Part shown: positions 34,626 to 43,414 of the stretch, piece after piece
Position numbering within the stretch: position 1 is the first letter of the stretch
Layout: the number at the start of each line of letters is the position of its first letter
Assembly: GCF_000717345.1 (NCBI RefSeq)
Contig: NZ_JNZA01000004.1
Coordinates: forward strand, 186,001 to 250,000
Length of the DNA: 64,000 nt
Direction of reading: 5' to 3'
Source of the DNA: Streptomyces lydicus
Lineage (GTDB): Bacteria; Actinomycetota; Actinomycetes; Streptomycetales; Streptomycetaceae
Notes under the pieces: generated by a model
Told to the model about the DNA's origin: nothing
The model's input: only the letters and a program-made list of their open reading frames with translations
Database searches by the model: none
Position numbers and translations under genes: made by a program

Positions 34626-35464
34626 CCGACAAGACCATGACGCCCGAGGACGTGGTCGGCCGCCTGCGCAGCGGCATGACGCTCGGCATCGGCGGCTGGG
34701 GCTCGCGCCGCAAACCGATGGCCCTGGTGCGGGCGCTGCTGCGGTCCGGCGTCACGGATCTGACCGTGATCTCGTACGGCGGGCCGGACGTGGGCCTGCT
34801 CGCCGCCGCCGGCCGGATCCGCAAGCTCGTCGCGCCGTTCGCGACGCTCGACTCGATCCCGCTCGAACCGCACTTCCGCGCGGCCCGGCAGCGCGGGGCG
34901 TTCGAGCTGACGGAGGTCGACGAGGCGATGTTCATGTGGGGGCTGCGGGCCGCCGCCCACCGGCTGCCGTTCCTGCCCGTCCGGGCCGGCATCGGGTCGG
35001 ACGTGATGCGCGTCAACCCCGGCCTGCGGACGGTCACTTCACCTTACGAGGACGAAGAGACGCTGGTCGCCATGCCGGCCCTGCGCATGGACGCGGCGCT
35101 GGTCCACGTCAACCGCGCGGACCGGCTGGGCAACGGCCGCTACCTGGGCCCCGATCCGTACTTCGACGACCTGTTCTGCGAGGCCGCGGACACCGCGTAC
35201 GTCTCCTGCGAGGCACTGGTGGACGGCTTCCCGGCCGCCGCGCTGCAGACGCTGCTGGTCAAGCGGCACACGGTCACGGGTGTCGTCGAGACGCCGCACG
35301 GCGCGCACTTCACCTCGTGCGTCCCCGACTACGGCCGGGACGAGGCGTTCCAGAAGCTGTATGCGACCACGCCCTGGCCCGAGTTCGCGGCGCGCTTCCT
35401 GTCCGGTCCGGACGAGAAGTCCTACCGGTCGGCCGTCGACGCCTGGCACGAGGAGCAGCGGTGA
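34622..35464 (+). CDS. ipdA: IpdA-like CoA-transferase-family ring hydrolase, alpha subunit
   Basis: A 280-residue CoA transferase family I alpha-type subunit with GMTLGIGGWGSRRKP (CoA-binding loop, about 19-33) and ISYGGPDVGLL. In Mycobacterium/Rhodococcus IpdA pairs with IpdB to open the last steroid ring (COCHEA-CoA) despite lacking the transferase Glu. ATG 34622 is coupled to echA20 (ATGA), and the GTG of ipdB overlaps its stop. Confidence 0.88.
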   Translation: MTDKTMTPEDVVGRLRSGMTLGIGGWGSRRKPMALVRALLRSGVTDLTVISYGGPDVGLLAAAGRIRKLVAPFATLDSIPLEPHFRAARQRGAFELTEVDEAMFMWGLRAAAHRLPFLPVRAGIGSDVMRVNPGLRTVTSPYEDEETLVAMPALRMDAALVHVNRADRLGNGRYLGPDPYFDDLFCEAADTAYVSCEALVDGFPAAALQTLLVKRHTVTGVVETPHGAHFTSCVPDYGRDEAFQKLYATTPWPEFAARFLSGPDEKSYRSAVDAWHEEQR

Positions 35465-36207
35465 CCGAGACCCTCCCGGCGACCCGCGCCGAGTACTGCG
35501 TGATCGCCTGCGCCGACGCCTGGCGCGGCAACGGCGAGGTGCTCGCCAGCCCGATGGGCGCGATCCCGTCCTTCGGTGCCCGGCTCGCCCGGCGCACCTT
35601 CTCCCCCGACCTGCTGCTCACCGACGGCGAGGCGGTCCTCGTGGGGCCCGACGGGCAGACCGAGGGCTGGCTGCCCTACCGGCAGCACCTGGCGCTGGTC
35701 ACCGGCGGGAAGCGGCACGTCATGATGGGCGCGAGCCAGCTCGATCGCTTCGGCAACCAGAACATCTCCTGCATCGGCGACTGGCGGCGCCCGGACCGCC
35801 AGCTGCTCGGGGTACGCGGCGCGCCCGTCAACTCCGTGAACCATCCGGTGAGTTACTGGGTGCCCCGGCACTCACCGCGGGTCTTCGTGGCGAAGGTCGA
35901 CATGATCTGCGGCGTCGGCTACGACAGCGCGGCCGCCGCCGGGCCGTCCGCGACCCGCTACCACCGCATCCCCCGCGTCGTCACCGACCTCGCGGTCCTG
36001 GACTTCGAGACCCCGGACCGGGCCATGCGGCTGGCGTCCGTCCATCCCGGTGTGACGGTCGGGCAGGTGCAGGAGGCCACCGGTTTCCCGCTCGTACTGC
36101 CCGACGAGGTGCCGCACACCCGGGAGCCCACCGCAGCGGAACTGCGGCTGATCCGGGACGTCATCGACCCCGAGGGACGGCGCGACCGCGAGGTGCCGGC
36201 GGCATGA
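35461..36207 (+). CDS. ipdB: IpdB-like CoA-transferase-family ring hydrolase, beta subunit
   Basis: A 248-residue CoA transferase beta-type subunit with MGAIPSFGARLARRTF, MGASQLDRFGNQN (typical near the active cleft) and VNHPVSYWVPRHSPR. Partner of ipdA; the frame opens at GTG 35461 (GTGA overlap). Longer upstream frames are shadows of ipdA. Final ring-opening step of steroid catabolism by homology and order. Confidence 0.88.
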   Translation: MTETLPATRAEYCVIACADAWRGNGEVLASPMGAIPSFGARLARRTFSPDLLLTDGEAVLVGPDGQTEGWLPYRQHLALVTGGKRHVMMGASQLDRFGNQNISCIGDWRRPDRQLLGVRGAPVNSVNHPVSYWVPRHSPRVFVAKVDMICGVGYDSAAAAGPSATRYHRIPRVVTDLAVLDFETPDRAMRLASVHPGVTVGQVQEATGFPLVLPDEVPHTREPTAAELRLIRDVIDPEGRRDREVPAA

Positions 36208-37280
36208 CGGACGCCCGGATGGTGACCCCGCTGACCGAGCTGGTCGGGGTGCGGCACCCGCTCGTACAGACCGGCATGGGGTGGGTGGCGGGCCCCCGCC
36301 TGGTGTCGGCCGCCGCCAACGCGGGCGCACTGGGCATCCTCGGCTCCGCCACCATGACCGTCGAGCAGCTGCGCGCCGCGGTCCGTGAGGTCAAGTCCCG
36401 TACCGGGGCGCCCTTCGGGGTCAATCTGCGGGCGGACGCGGGCGATGCGGCGGAGCGCGTACGGGTCGTGGTCGACGAGGGGGTGCGGGTCGCCTCGTTC
36501 GCCCTGGCCCCCTCGCGCGAGCTGATCGCCCGGCTCAAGGACGCCGGCGTGCTCGTCATCCCGTCCGTCGGGGCCCGCCGGCACGCCGAGAAGGTCGCGG
36601 CCTGGGGCGCGGACGCGGTCGTCGTCCAGGGCGGTGAGGGCGGCGGGCACACCGGGAGCGTGGCGACGACCGTGCTGCTGCCCCAGGTCGTGGACGCGGT
36701 CGGCATCCCGGTGATCGCCGCCGGCGGCTTCTGCGACGGCCGGGGACTGGTCGCCGCGCTCGCCTACGGAGCGGCCGGGATCGCCATGGGCACCCGGTTC
36801 CTGCTGACGTCGGACAGCACCGTGCCGCGTGCCGTGCAGGACCGCTATCTGCGGGCGGGCGTACGGGACATCACCGTCACCACGAAGGTCGACGGGCTGC
36901 CGCACCGGATGCTGCGCAGCGAGCTGGTGGCGGCGCTGGAGCGCTCCGGGCGGGCCGCCGCGCTGCTGCGGGCCGTGCGCCATGCCGCGTCGTTCCGGAA
37001 GCTGTCCGGGCTGAGCTGGCCGCGGATGGTCCGGGACGGCCTGGCGATGAAGCACGGCAAGGAGCTGACCTGGAGCCAGGTCCTGCTGGCCGCCAACACC
37101 CCGATGCTGCTGCGGGCTTCCATGGTCGAGGGCCGCACCGACCTCGGTGTGATGGCGTCCGGTCAGGTCGCGGGGCTGATCGAGGACCTGCCGTCCTGCG
37201 CCGAGCTGGTCGAACGGATCATGGCCGAGGCGGCGCACACCCTGCGCGCGCTGCCCGGCCCCGCGCACGACACCTCCTGA
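36204..37280 (+). CDS. ipdC: IpdC-like FMN-dependent nitronate monooxygenase-family oxidoreductase
   Basis: A 358-residue (beta/alpha)8 FMN protein of the NMO/2-nitropropane dioxygenase family. Segments include LVQTGMGWVAGPRL, VVVQGGEGGGHTGS and VIAAGGFCDGRGLVAAL (FMN phosphate), then FLLTSDS. In the KstR2 regulon IpdC acts with ipdAB on ring C/D intermediates. ATG 36204 overlaps the ipdB stop. Confidence 0.87.
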   Translation: MTDARMVTPLTELVGVRHPLVQTGMGWVAGPRLVSAAANAGALGILGSATMTVEQLRAAVREVKSRTGAPFGVNLRADAGDAAERVRVVVDEGVRVASFALAPSRELIARLKDAGVLVIPSVGARRHAEKVAAWGADAVVVQGGEGGGHTGSVATTVLLPQVVDAVGIPVIAAGGFCDGRGLVAALAYGAAGIAMGTRFLLTSDSTVPRAVQDRYLRAGVRDITVTTKVDGLPHRMLRSELVAALERSGRAAALLRAVRHAASFRKLSGLSWPRMVRDGLAMKHGKELTWSQVLLAANTPMLLRASMVEGRTDLGVMASGQVAGLIEDLPSCAELVERIMAEAAHTLRALPGPAHDTS

Positions 37281-37445
37281 CCGCCCGGCGCGCGGGACGC
37301 CGTCAAACACCCCGCCATGTCACAGCAACGGCACACACCGGCGGGAGAGGCAACACGACAATGCACGGTGCGGCGCGCGCCCTGCGCGTATTCCGGCACC
37401 TGCCCGGCGTCGCCCCGGGCGGGGCACCGGCTTCCCACCCTCCGG

Positions 37446-38612
37446 TCAGCGCCCCTGGAGACGTTCGATGATGGTGACGTTGGCCTGGCCGCCGCCCTCG
37501 CACATGGTCTGGAGACCGAACCGGCCGCCGGTGCGCTCCAGTTCGTGCAGCAGCGTCGTCATCAGCCGGACGCCGGTCGCGCCGAGTGGGTGCCCCAGGG
37601 CGATCGCGCCGCCGTTGACGTTGACCCGCTCGGGATCGGCGCCGGTCTCCTTCAGCCAGGCCAGCACGACCGGGGCGAACGCCTCGTTGATCTCGACCAG
37701 ATCGATGTCGTCGAGGGTCATGCCGGCCTTCTTCAGCGCGTACGCCGTCGCCGGGATGGGGGCGGTCAGCATCCGGATCGGGTCCTCGCCGCGCACCGAC
37801 AGATGGTGGATGCGGGCCCGCGGGGTCAGGCCGTGCTCGGCCACCGCCCGCCCGGAGGCGAGCAGCAGCGCGGCCGCGCCGTCGGAGACCTGCGAGGAGA
37901 CCGCCGCGGTGAGCCGGCCGCCCTCGACGACCGGCGGCAGGGCGGCCATCTTCTCCAGGGACGTGCCGCGGCGCGGGCCCTCGTCGGCGGTGACCGGCCC
38001 GAAGGGGACGATCTCGCGGTCGAAGCGGCCCTCGTCGAGGGCGCGGACGGCCCGCTGGTGGGAGCGCAGTGCGTACTCCTCCATGTCCCGGCGGGTGAGG
38101 TGCCAGCGGGCGGCGATCAGTTCGGCGCCGTGGAACTGGTTGACGGGGGCGTCGCCGTAGCGGGCCCGCCAGCCCTCCGAGCCGGCGAACGGGCCGTCGG
38201 TGAGGCCCAGCGGCTCGGCGGCCTGCCGGCTGGCGAAGGCGATCGGGACCTGCGACATGTTCTGCACACCGCCGGCGACGACCAGGTCCTGGGTGCCGGA
38301 GAGCACGCCCTGCGCGGCGAAGTGGACGGCCTGCTGGGAGGAGCCGCACTGCCGGTCGACGGTGACGCCGGGGACCTCCTCGGGCAGGCCGGCGGCCAGC
38401 CAGCACGTGCGGGCGATGTCCCCGGCCTGCGGCCCGACCGCGTCCAGGCAGCCGAAGACCACGTCCTCGACGGCGGCCGGGTCGGCGCCGGTGCGCTCCA
38501 TCAGCGCGGTCAGCACATGGGCACCCAGGTCGGCGGGGTGGACGGCCGACAGGCCGCCGCCCTTCTTGCCGACGGGGGTACGGACCGCGCCGACGATGTA
38601 TGCCTCGGGCAT
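37446..38612 (-). CDS. fadA6: Acetyl-CoA acetyltransferase (thiolase, FadA6-like)
   Basis: A 388-residue thiolase with nucleophilic Cys89 (VDRQCGSSQQAVH), the GHP motif (ALGHPLGATG) and the second Cys near the end (MCEGGGQAN). It faces the ipdC operon convergently across 165 bp, which contain only a weak GCCCC-GGGC-GGGGC hairpin (37412-37425). FadA6 in steroid degraders cleaves the last ring-derived beta-keto-acyl-CoA. It is transcribed downstream of the ipdF-like gene. Confidence 0.85.
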   Translation of the reverse strand: MPEAYIVGAVRTPVGKKGGGLSAVHPADLGAHVLTALMERTGADPAAVEDVVFGCLDAVGPQAGDIARTCWLAAGLPEEVPGVTVDRQCGSSQQAVHFAAQGVLSGTQDLVVAGGVQNMSQVPIAFASRQAAEPLGLTDGPFAGSEGWRARYGDAPVNQFHGAELIAARWHLTRRDMEEYALRSHQRAVRALDEGRFDREIVPFGPVTADEGPRRGTSLEKMAALPPVVEGGRLTAAVSSQVSDGAAALLLASGRAVAEHGLTPRARIHHLSVRGEDPIRMLTAPIPATAYALKKAGMTLDDIDLVEINEAFAPVVLAWLKETGADPERVNVNGGAIALGHPLGATGVRLMTTLLHELERTGGRFGLQTMCEGGGQANVTIIERLQGR

Positions 38613-38691
38613 GGTGTCTCCTCGGTCAGATTCTGCGGACGTGCCGGCCGGTTCCGCAAGGCGCGGCCGCCGCGCGCCCGCGGCAGGCCGC

Positions 38692-39474
38692 TCAGGCGTG
38701 CTGGGAGCTGACGGACACGGTTTCGCCGGTCATGTACGAGGCGTAGTCGCCGGCCAGGAAGACGATGACGTTGGCGACCTCCCAGGGCTCGGCGTACCGG
38801 CCGAACGCCTCCCGCTCGGTGAGTTCGGCGAGCAGCTCGGGGGTGGTGACCTTCACCAGGTGCGGGTGCATGGCGAGGCTCGGCGCTACCGCGTTGATCC
38901 GTACGCCGTAGCCGGCGGCCTCCAGCGCGGCGCAGCGGGTCAGTGCCATCACCCCGGCCTTGGCGGCGGCGTAGTGGGCCTGGCCGCGCTGGGCGCGCCA
39001 GCCGACGACGGAGGCGTTGTTGACGATCACCCCGCCGCGGCCGGCGCTCCGCATCCGGCGCAGGGCGGCGCGGGTACAGCGGAAGGTGCCGTTCAGGGTG
39101 ACGTCGAGGACGGTGCTCCACTGGGCGTCGGTCATGTCGGCGAGGTCGGCGGTGCCGCCGAGTCCGGCGTTGTTGACCACGATGTCGAGCCGGCCGTGGC
39201 GTTCCTCGGCGAGCGCGAGCAGGGCGCCGACCTGGTCCTCGTCGGTGACGTCGCAGGGCAGTGCGGCCACCCGGTCCGCGCCGAACTCGCCGGCCAGCGC
39301 CGCGGCGCTCTCCGTCAGCCGCCTCGCATGGGAGTCGCCGACGACGATCCGGGCGCCCTCCTCCAGGAAGCGGCGAGCGGTGGCGCCCCCGATGCCGGCG
39401 CCGGCGGCCGCGGTGATGACGGCGCTGCGGCCGGCGAGCAGCTGGTGGCCGGGCACATAGCGGGGCGGTGTCAT
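38692..39474 (-). CDS. ipdF: Short-chain dehydrogenase/reductase, IpdF/Rv3559c-like
   Basis: A 260-residue SDR with AVITAAAGAGIGGATARRF (about 15-33), NNAG and the HYAAAKAG catalytic Y-x3-K. It leads the minus operon that includes fadA6, 70 bp from the second KstR2-like site. In KstR2 regulons an SDR (IpdF) reduces the keto/hydroxy group of 5-OH-HIP-type intermediates; this name is inferred from neighbourhood and is the least certain of the ipd set. Confidence 0.72.
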   Translation of the reverse strand: MTPPRYVPGHQLLAGRSAVITAAAGAGIGGATARRFLEEGARIVVGDSHARRLTESAAALAGEFGADRVAALPCDVTDEDQVGALLALAEERHGRLDIVVNNAGLGGTADLADMTDAQWSTVLDVTLNGTFRCTRAALRRMRSAGRGGVIVNNASVVGWRAQRGQAHYAAAKAGVMALTRCAALEAAGYGVRINAVAPSLAMHPHLVKVTTPELLAELTEREAFGRYAEPWEVANVIVFLAGDYASYMTGETVSVSSQHA

Positions 39475-39545
39475 ACGCGGGCCTCCTCCGGCGGGTGCGC
39501 GCGGGCGCGGGGGCCTCGACGCTGCGGATGGCCGTACGTTAACCT

Positions 39546-39559
39546 ACCAAACACTTGTT
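39546..39559. promoter_or_regulatory. KstR2-like operator between ipdF-like and enoyl-CoA hydratase operons
   Basis: ACCAAACACTTGTT fits AnCAAGnnCTTGnT with the same single A-for-G change as the 33832 site. It lies between the divergent starts 39474 and 39576. Two near-identical boxes at exactly the two divergent promoters of this region make chance less likely. Confidence 0.6.
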
Positions 39560-39575
39560 AGGGAAGGAGGGGCGG

Positions 39576-40460
39576 ATGCCCGCTGCCCAGGACGAGGAGC
39601 CCGTGCGCTACGAGCGCCACGGTCCGCTCGCCACCGTCACCATGAACCGCCCGGACTACCGCAACGCCCAGAATTCCGCGATGACGTACGCTCTCGACCG
39701 CGCCTTCTACCGCGCCGCGGACGACAACGAGGTCAAGGTCATCGTGCTGGCCGGCGCGGGCCGGCACTTCTCCGCCGGCCATGACATCGGCACCCCCGAG
39801 CGCGACGCGCACCTCCCCTTCGACCGCACCGCCGGTCTGTGGTGGGACCACTCCGACAAGGCGGGCGCGGAGAGCAGGTTCGCCCGCGAGTCCGAGGTCT
39901 ATCTGGGCATGTGCCGCCGCTGGCGCGAGCTGCCCAAGCCGGTGCTCGCCTCGGTCCAGGGGGCCTGTGTGGCGGGCGGGTTGATGCTCGCCTGGGTCTG
40001 CGACCTGATCATCGCCTCCGAGGACGCGTTCTTCGCCGACCCGGTGGTACGGATGGGCATCCCCGGCGTCGAGTTCTTCGCCCACCCGTGGGTGATGCCG
40101 CCGCGGATCGCCAAGGAGTTCCTCTACACCGGCGACCGGATGACCGCTCGGCGCGCGTACGAGGTGGGCATGGTCAACCGCGTCGTACCGCGTGACGAAC
40201 TGACGCTTCGCACAAGGGAGTTGGCGCTGCGCATCGCCGAGATGCCGCGGCTCGGACTGGCCCTGACCAAGCGGGCGGTCAACCAGGCCGAGGACCTTCA
40301 GGGCCTGCACACCGGCCTGGACTCGGTGTTCGGCCTGCACCACCTCGCGCACGCGCACAACGCCGAGACCGCCGCGGACCCGCTGGGCGGCATGGACATC
40401 CGCGCGATGCGGCAGCACTCCGCGGACCGTGCGCCCTCGTCACGGGAGGCGGGGGCCTGA
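39576..40460 (+). CDS. Enoyl-CoA hydratase family protein (EchA13-like)
   Basis: A 294-residue crotonase-fold protein with RHFSAGHDIGTPERD and QGACVAGGLMLAWVCDL. The start is ATG 39576, behind GGAAGGAGG; an upstream ATG at 39555 is inside the operator/RBS region. Followed by two acyl-CoA dehydrogenase genes in the same arrangement as Rv1935c-echA13 with fadE17 and fadE18 (order recalled, not checked). Confidence 0.82.
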   Translation: MPAAQDEEPVRYERHGPLATVTMNRPDYRNAQNSAMTYALDRAFYRAADDNEVKVIVLAGAGRHFSAGHDIGTPERDAHLPFDRTAGLWWDHSDKAGAESRFARESEVYLGMCRRWRELPKPVLASVQGACVAGGLMLAWVCDLIIASEDAFFADPVVRMGIPGVEFFAHPWVMPPRIAKEFLYTGDRMTARRAYEVGMVNRVVPRDELTLRTRELALRIAEMPRLGLALTKRAVNQAEDLQGLHTGLDSVFGLHHLAHAHNAETAADPLGGMDIRAMRQHSADRAPSSREAGA

Positions 40461-41629
40461 TGGACCTCGGCTTCTCCGCCGCGGAACACGCCTTCCGCGA
40501 CGAGGCCCGCTCCTGGCTCGCCGGTCATGTGCCCGCGACCCCGCTGCCGTCGCTGGAGACCGCGGAGGGCTTCGCCGCCCACCGGGAGTGGGAGCGCACC
40601 CTCTTCGCGGACCGCTGGTCGGTGGTCACCTGGCCCGAGGAGCACGGCGGCCGCGGCGCCTCGCTCGTGCAGTGGCTGCTCTTCGAGGAGGAGTACCACG
40701 CCGCGGGCGCCCCCGGCCGGGTCGCCCAGAACGGCATCAGCCTCCTCGCCCCCACCCTCTTCGAGCACGGCACCGACGAGCAGCGCGCCCGCGTGCTGCG
40801 CCCCATGGCGAGCGGCGAGGTCGTCTGGGCGCAGGCGTGGTCGGAACCGGAGTCCGGCTCGGACCTGGCCTCGCTGCGCTCGACGGCGACCCGGACGACG
40901 GGCGGCTGGCTGCTCGACGGACAGAAGACCTGGTCGTCGCGGGCCGCCTTCGCCGACCGCGCATTCGGCCTGTTCCGCAGCGACCCGGACACCGCACGGC
41001 CGCACCAGGGGCTGACGTATCTGATGTTCCCGCTGGACGCACCGGGCGTGACGGTACGGCCGATCGGCCGCCTCGACGGCAAGCCCGCCTTCGCCGAACT
41101 CTTCCTCGACGAGGTGTTCGTGCCCGACGCGGACGTCATCGGGGAGCCGGGGCAGGGCTGGCGGGTCGCGATGAGCACCGCGGGCAACGAGCGTGGCCTG
41201 ACACTGCGCAGCCCGGGCCGCTACACGGCGGCCGCCGAGCGGCTGGCCGCGCTGTGGCGCGCGGCGCCGGCCGGGACCGATCCGGCCCTCGGCGGCCGGG
41301 TGGCCGACGCCCTCACCGGCGCCCGCGCCTACCAGCTGTTCGCCTACGCCCAGGCGTCCCGGCTGGCGGCCGGGCACTCCCTGGGCGCGGAGCCTAGCCT
41401 GAACAAGGTCTTCTGGTCCGAGCTGGACCTCGCACTGCACGAGACGGCGCTGGAACTGCTGGGCCCGTACGGAGCGCTCTCCGACGAGGCCGTCGAGGCA
41501 CCGGCGCACGGGAGTTGGGCCGAGGGCTACACCTTCGCGCTCGCCGGGCCGATCTACGCGGGCACCAACGAGATCCAGCGCGACATCATCGCCGAGCGGC
41601 TGCTCGGCCTGCCGAAGGGACGCCGGTGA
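40460..41629 (+). CDS. Acyl-CoA dehydrogenase, catalytic subunit (FadE17-like)
   Basis: A 389-residue acyl-CoA dehydrogenase with QAWSEPESGSDLASL (FAD/substrate contacts) and the C-terminal GTNEIQRDIIAERLLGLPK, where the motif E-I-Q-R is the usual FAD-binding end of the family. ATG 40460 shares one base with the upstream stop (TGATG). It is probably the active subunit of a hetero-oligomer with the next gene, as in steroid-degrading FadE pairs. Confidence 0.85.
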   Translation: MDLGFSAAEHAFRDEARSWLAGHVPATPLPSLETAEGFAAHREWERTLFADRWSVVTWPEEHGGRGASLVQWLLFEEEYHAAGAPGRVAQNGISLLAPTLFEHGTDEQRARVLRPMASGEVVWAQAWSEPESGSDLASLRSTATRTTGGWLLDGQKTWSSRAAFADRAFGLFRSDPDTARPHQGLTYLMFPLDAPGVTVRPIGRLDGKPAFAELFLDEVFVPDADVIGEPGQGWRVAMSTAGNERGLTLRSPGRYTAAAERLAALWRAAPAGTDPALGGRVADALTGARAYQLFAYAQASRLAAGHSLGAEPSLNKVFWSELDLALHETALELLGPYGALSDEAVEAPAHGSWAEGYTFALAGPIYAGTNEIQRDIIAERLLGLPKGRR

Positions 41630-42624
41630 TGCGCTTCCTCCTCACCGACGAGCAACGGGAGTTCGCCCGCGCGCTGGACGGCATGCTGGGGGCGGCCGGG
41701 GTCCCGGCGGCGGCACGCGCCTGGGCGTCCGGCGAGCACAAGCCCGGCCGCGCGCTGTGGGCACGGCTCGCGCAGGCCGGGGTGTTCGGCCTCGCGGTAC
41801 CCGAACGGTACGCCGGGGCCGGCCGGCTTCCCGTCGAACTCGCGGTGGCCTTCGTGGAGTTGGGGCGGCATGCGGTACCGGGCCCGGTGGTGGAGACGGT
41901 GGCGTCGGCGGCGTTCCTCACGCGGCTGGGCGACGCGGGTGCGGCCGGTGCGGCCGCCGCCGGGGAGTGGCTGCCGCGGATCGCCGCCGGTGACACCGTG
42001 CTCAGCCTGGCCGCCGGGGCGCCGTACGCGCTGGACGCGGACGCCGCCGACGCCGTACTGGTCGTCGAGGGCGACACGGTACGCCGCACGGACGCCCACG
42101 GGCCGGTGCAGCCCTCCCTCGACCCGGTCCGGCGGCTGTCCCGCCCGCTCGGCGGCACCGTGCTGGCCCGTGACCCGGCGGTGAGCGCGGCGGCCGCCCA
42201 CGCGCGCGACCTCGCCCGGCTGGCCACCGCCGCCCAGTCGCTCGGCCTCGGCCGGGCGCTGCTGGCGGCCACCGTCGCCCACGTCAAGCAGCGCACCCAG
42301 TTCGCGGTGCCCCTCGGCTCCTTCCAGGCGGTCAAGCACCGGCTGGCGGACGCGCTCATCGGACTGGAGCTGGCCGAGCCACTGGTGTACGCGGCGGCGC
42401 TGGCGGTGGCGGCCGGCGCCCCCTCGGCCGGACGCGAGGTGGCGGCGGCGAAGGCCGCGGCGGGCGAGGCCGGTTACGCCACGGCCCGTACGGCCCTCCA
42501 ACTCCACGGCGCCGTCGGCTACACCGAGGAGCTGGACCTCTCCCTGTGGATCCGCAAGGCCCGACCGCTGCGGGACGCCTGGGGGACGCCCGCCGAGTGC
42601 CGCACGCGGGTGCTCGAGGGCTGA
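41629..42624 (+). CDS. Acyl-CoA dehydrogenase, partner subunit (FadE18-like)
   Basis: A 331-residue, shorter acyl-CoA dehydrogenase-fold protein. It has the N-terminal helical domain and KQRTQFAVPLGSFQAVKHRLAD near the end, but lacks the E-I-Q-R tail and much of the middle domain. Short partners like this pair with full-length FadE proteins in alpha2beta2 steroid acyl-CoA dehydrogenases. ATG at 41629 overlaps the partner gene by one base (TGATG). Confidence 0.82.
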   Translation: MRFLLTDEQREFARALDGMLGAAGVPAAARAWASGEHKPGRALWARLAQAGVFGLAVPERYAGAGRLPVELAVAFVELGRHAVPGPVVETVASAAFLTRLGDAGAAGAAAAGEWLPRIAAGDTVLSLAAGAPYALDADAADAVLVVEGDTVRRTDAHGPVQPSLDPVRRLSRPLGGTVLARDPAVSAAAAHARDLARLATAAQSLGLGRALLAATVAHVKQRTQFAVPLGSFQAVKHRLADALIGLELAEPLVYAAALAVAAGAPSAGREVAAAKAAAGEAGYATARTALQLHGAVGYTEELDLSLWIRKARPLRDAWGTPAECRTRVLEG

Positions 42625-42722
42625 CGGGGTGCCGCTGTCCGTCCCTCTGCCGCGGCGCTCTGGACGCCGATCGGCGCCGCTGGGACGATCGAACGCCCGA
42701 GGTTTGACTCCTGAGTTCGGGG

Positions 42723-43307
42723 ATGGCGATGCCCAGCATGCAGGCTGCAGGCCGTTGGATGGTTGCGGTGTTCTTGTCAGCAGGGCTGTCCGCCTGCGCC
42801 GCCGGCAAGCCGGCTCCGGACCGACCCACGCCGGGCAGGAGTGTGTCCGAGGACGGATCGCAGACCTCCGCCGGAACTTCGGATGCCTCCGGTGGCGGCC
42901 ATTTCGTGTTCTACACCTACCGTGCCAGTGCCGGGGTCGAATACCTGGATCTCCTCGACTGGACGACGCACCCTGATGGAACGGTCGCCGGCACCTACAC
43001 AGCCGTGTTGCTGTCGAAGGGCTCCCCCGGCGGTGAAAAGCGAAGTCCGCACTCCTTGACGGGGACTCAGCAGGGCAGCAGCGTCACCCTGATTCCGGCC
43101 GGCATCAGCGGCCCTCCGGTGCACGGCAGGATCAGTGGCGACACGCTGACCACGGACTCGGACCTGAGCGCCGAGACCTTCACGTACAAGGCCACGGATC
43201 CAGCCGGCTTCGACAAGATCGTCAGCCGTGACAAGGCGACCCCTCCCCCGGACGGCGAGGAGATGTCGCCGGGCCCCACCAAGGCGGGCCCCACCCCATC
43301 TCCGTAA
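42723..43307 (+). CDS. Putative lipoprotein, unknown function
   Basis: A 194-residue protein with a signal peptide ending in a lipobox (LSAGLSAC, Cys about residue 25), a Gly/Ser/Pro-rich linker, a roughly 110-residue beta-rich domain and a Pro-rich tail ending TPSP. It is visibly lower in GC than its neighbours. No family recognised; it would sit on the outer face of the membrane. Confidence 0.7.
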   Translation: MAMPSMQAAGRWMVAVFLSAGLSACAAGKPAPDRPTPGRSVSEDGSQTSAGTSDASGGGHFVFYTYRASAGVEYLDLLDWTTHPDGTVAGTYTAVLLSKGSPGGEKRSPHSLTGTQQGSSVTLIPAGISGPPVHGRISGDTLTTDSDLSAETFTYKATDPAGFDKIVSRDKATPPPDGEEMSPGPTKAGPTPSP

Positions 43308-43414
43308 GTCCGCACGCCTGACGTTGAACTAATAATCCATCATGATCCGCAACGGCAATTTCGGCTGGGGTGACTGCACGCCGGGCCGAGTGGCGTCCAC
43401 CGCTCAGGTCCTCG

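Noticed and set aside
37412..37425. GCCCC-GGGC-GGGGC hairpin as a terminator between ipdC and fadA6
   Set aside because: The stem is only 5 bp with no T-run; in 70% GC DNA this occurs by chance.
37360..37470. Short plus frame (MHGAARALRV...) downstream of ipdC
   Set aside because: It overlaps the end of fadA6 and has no convincing composition or ribosome-binding site.
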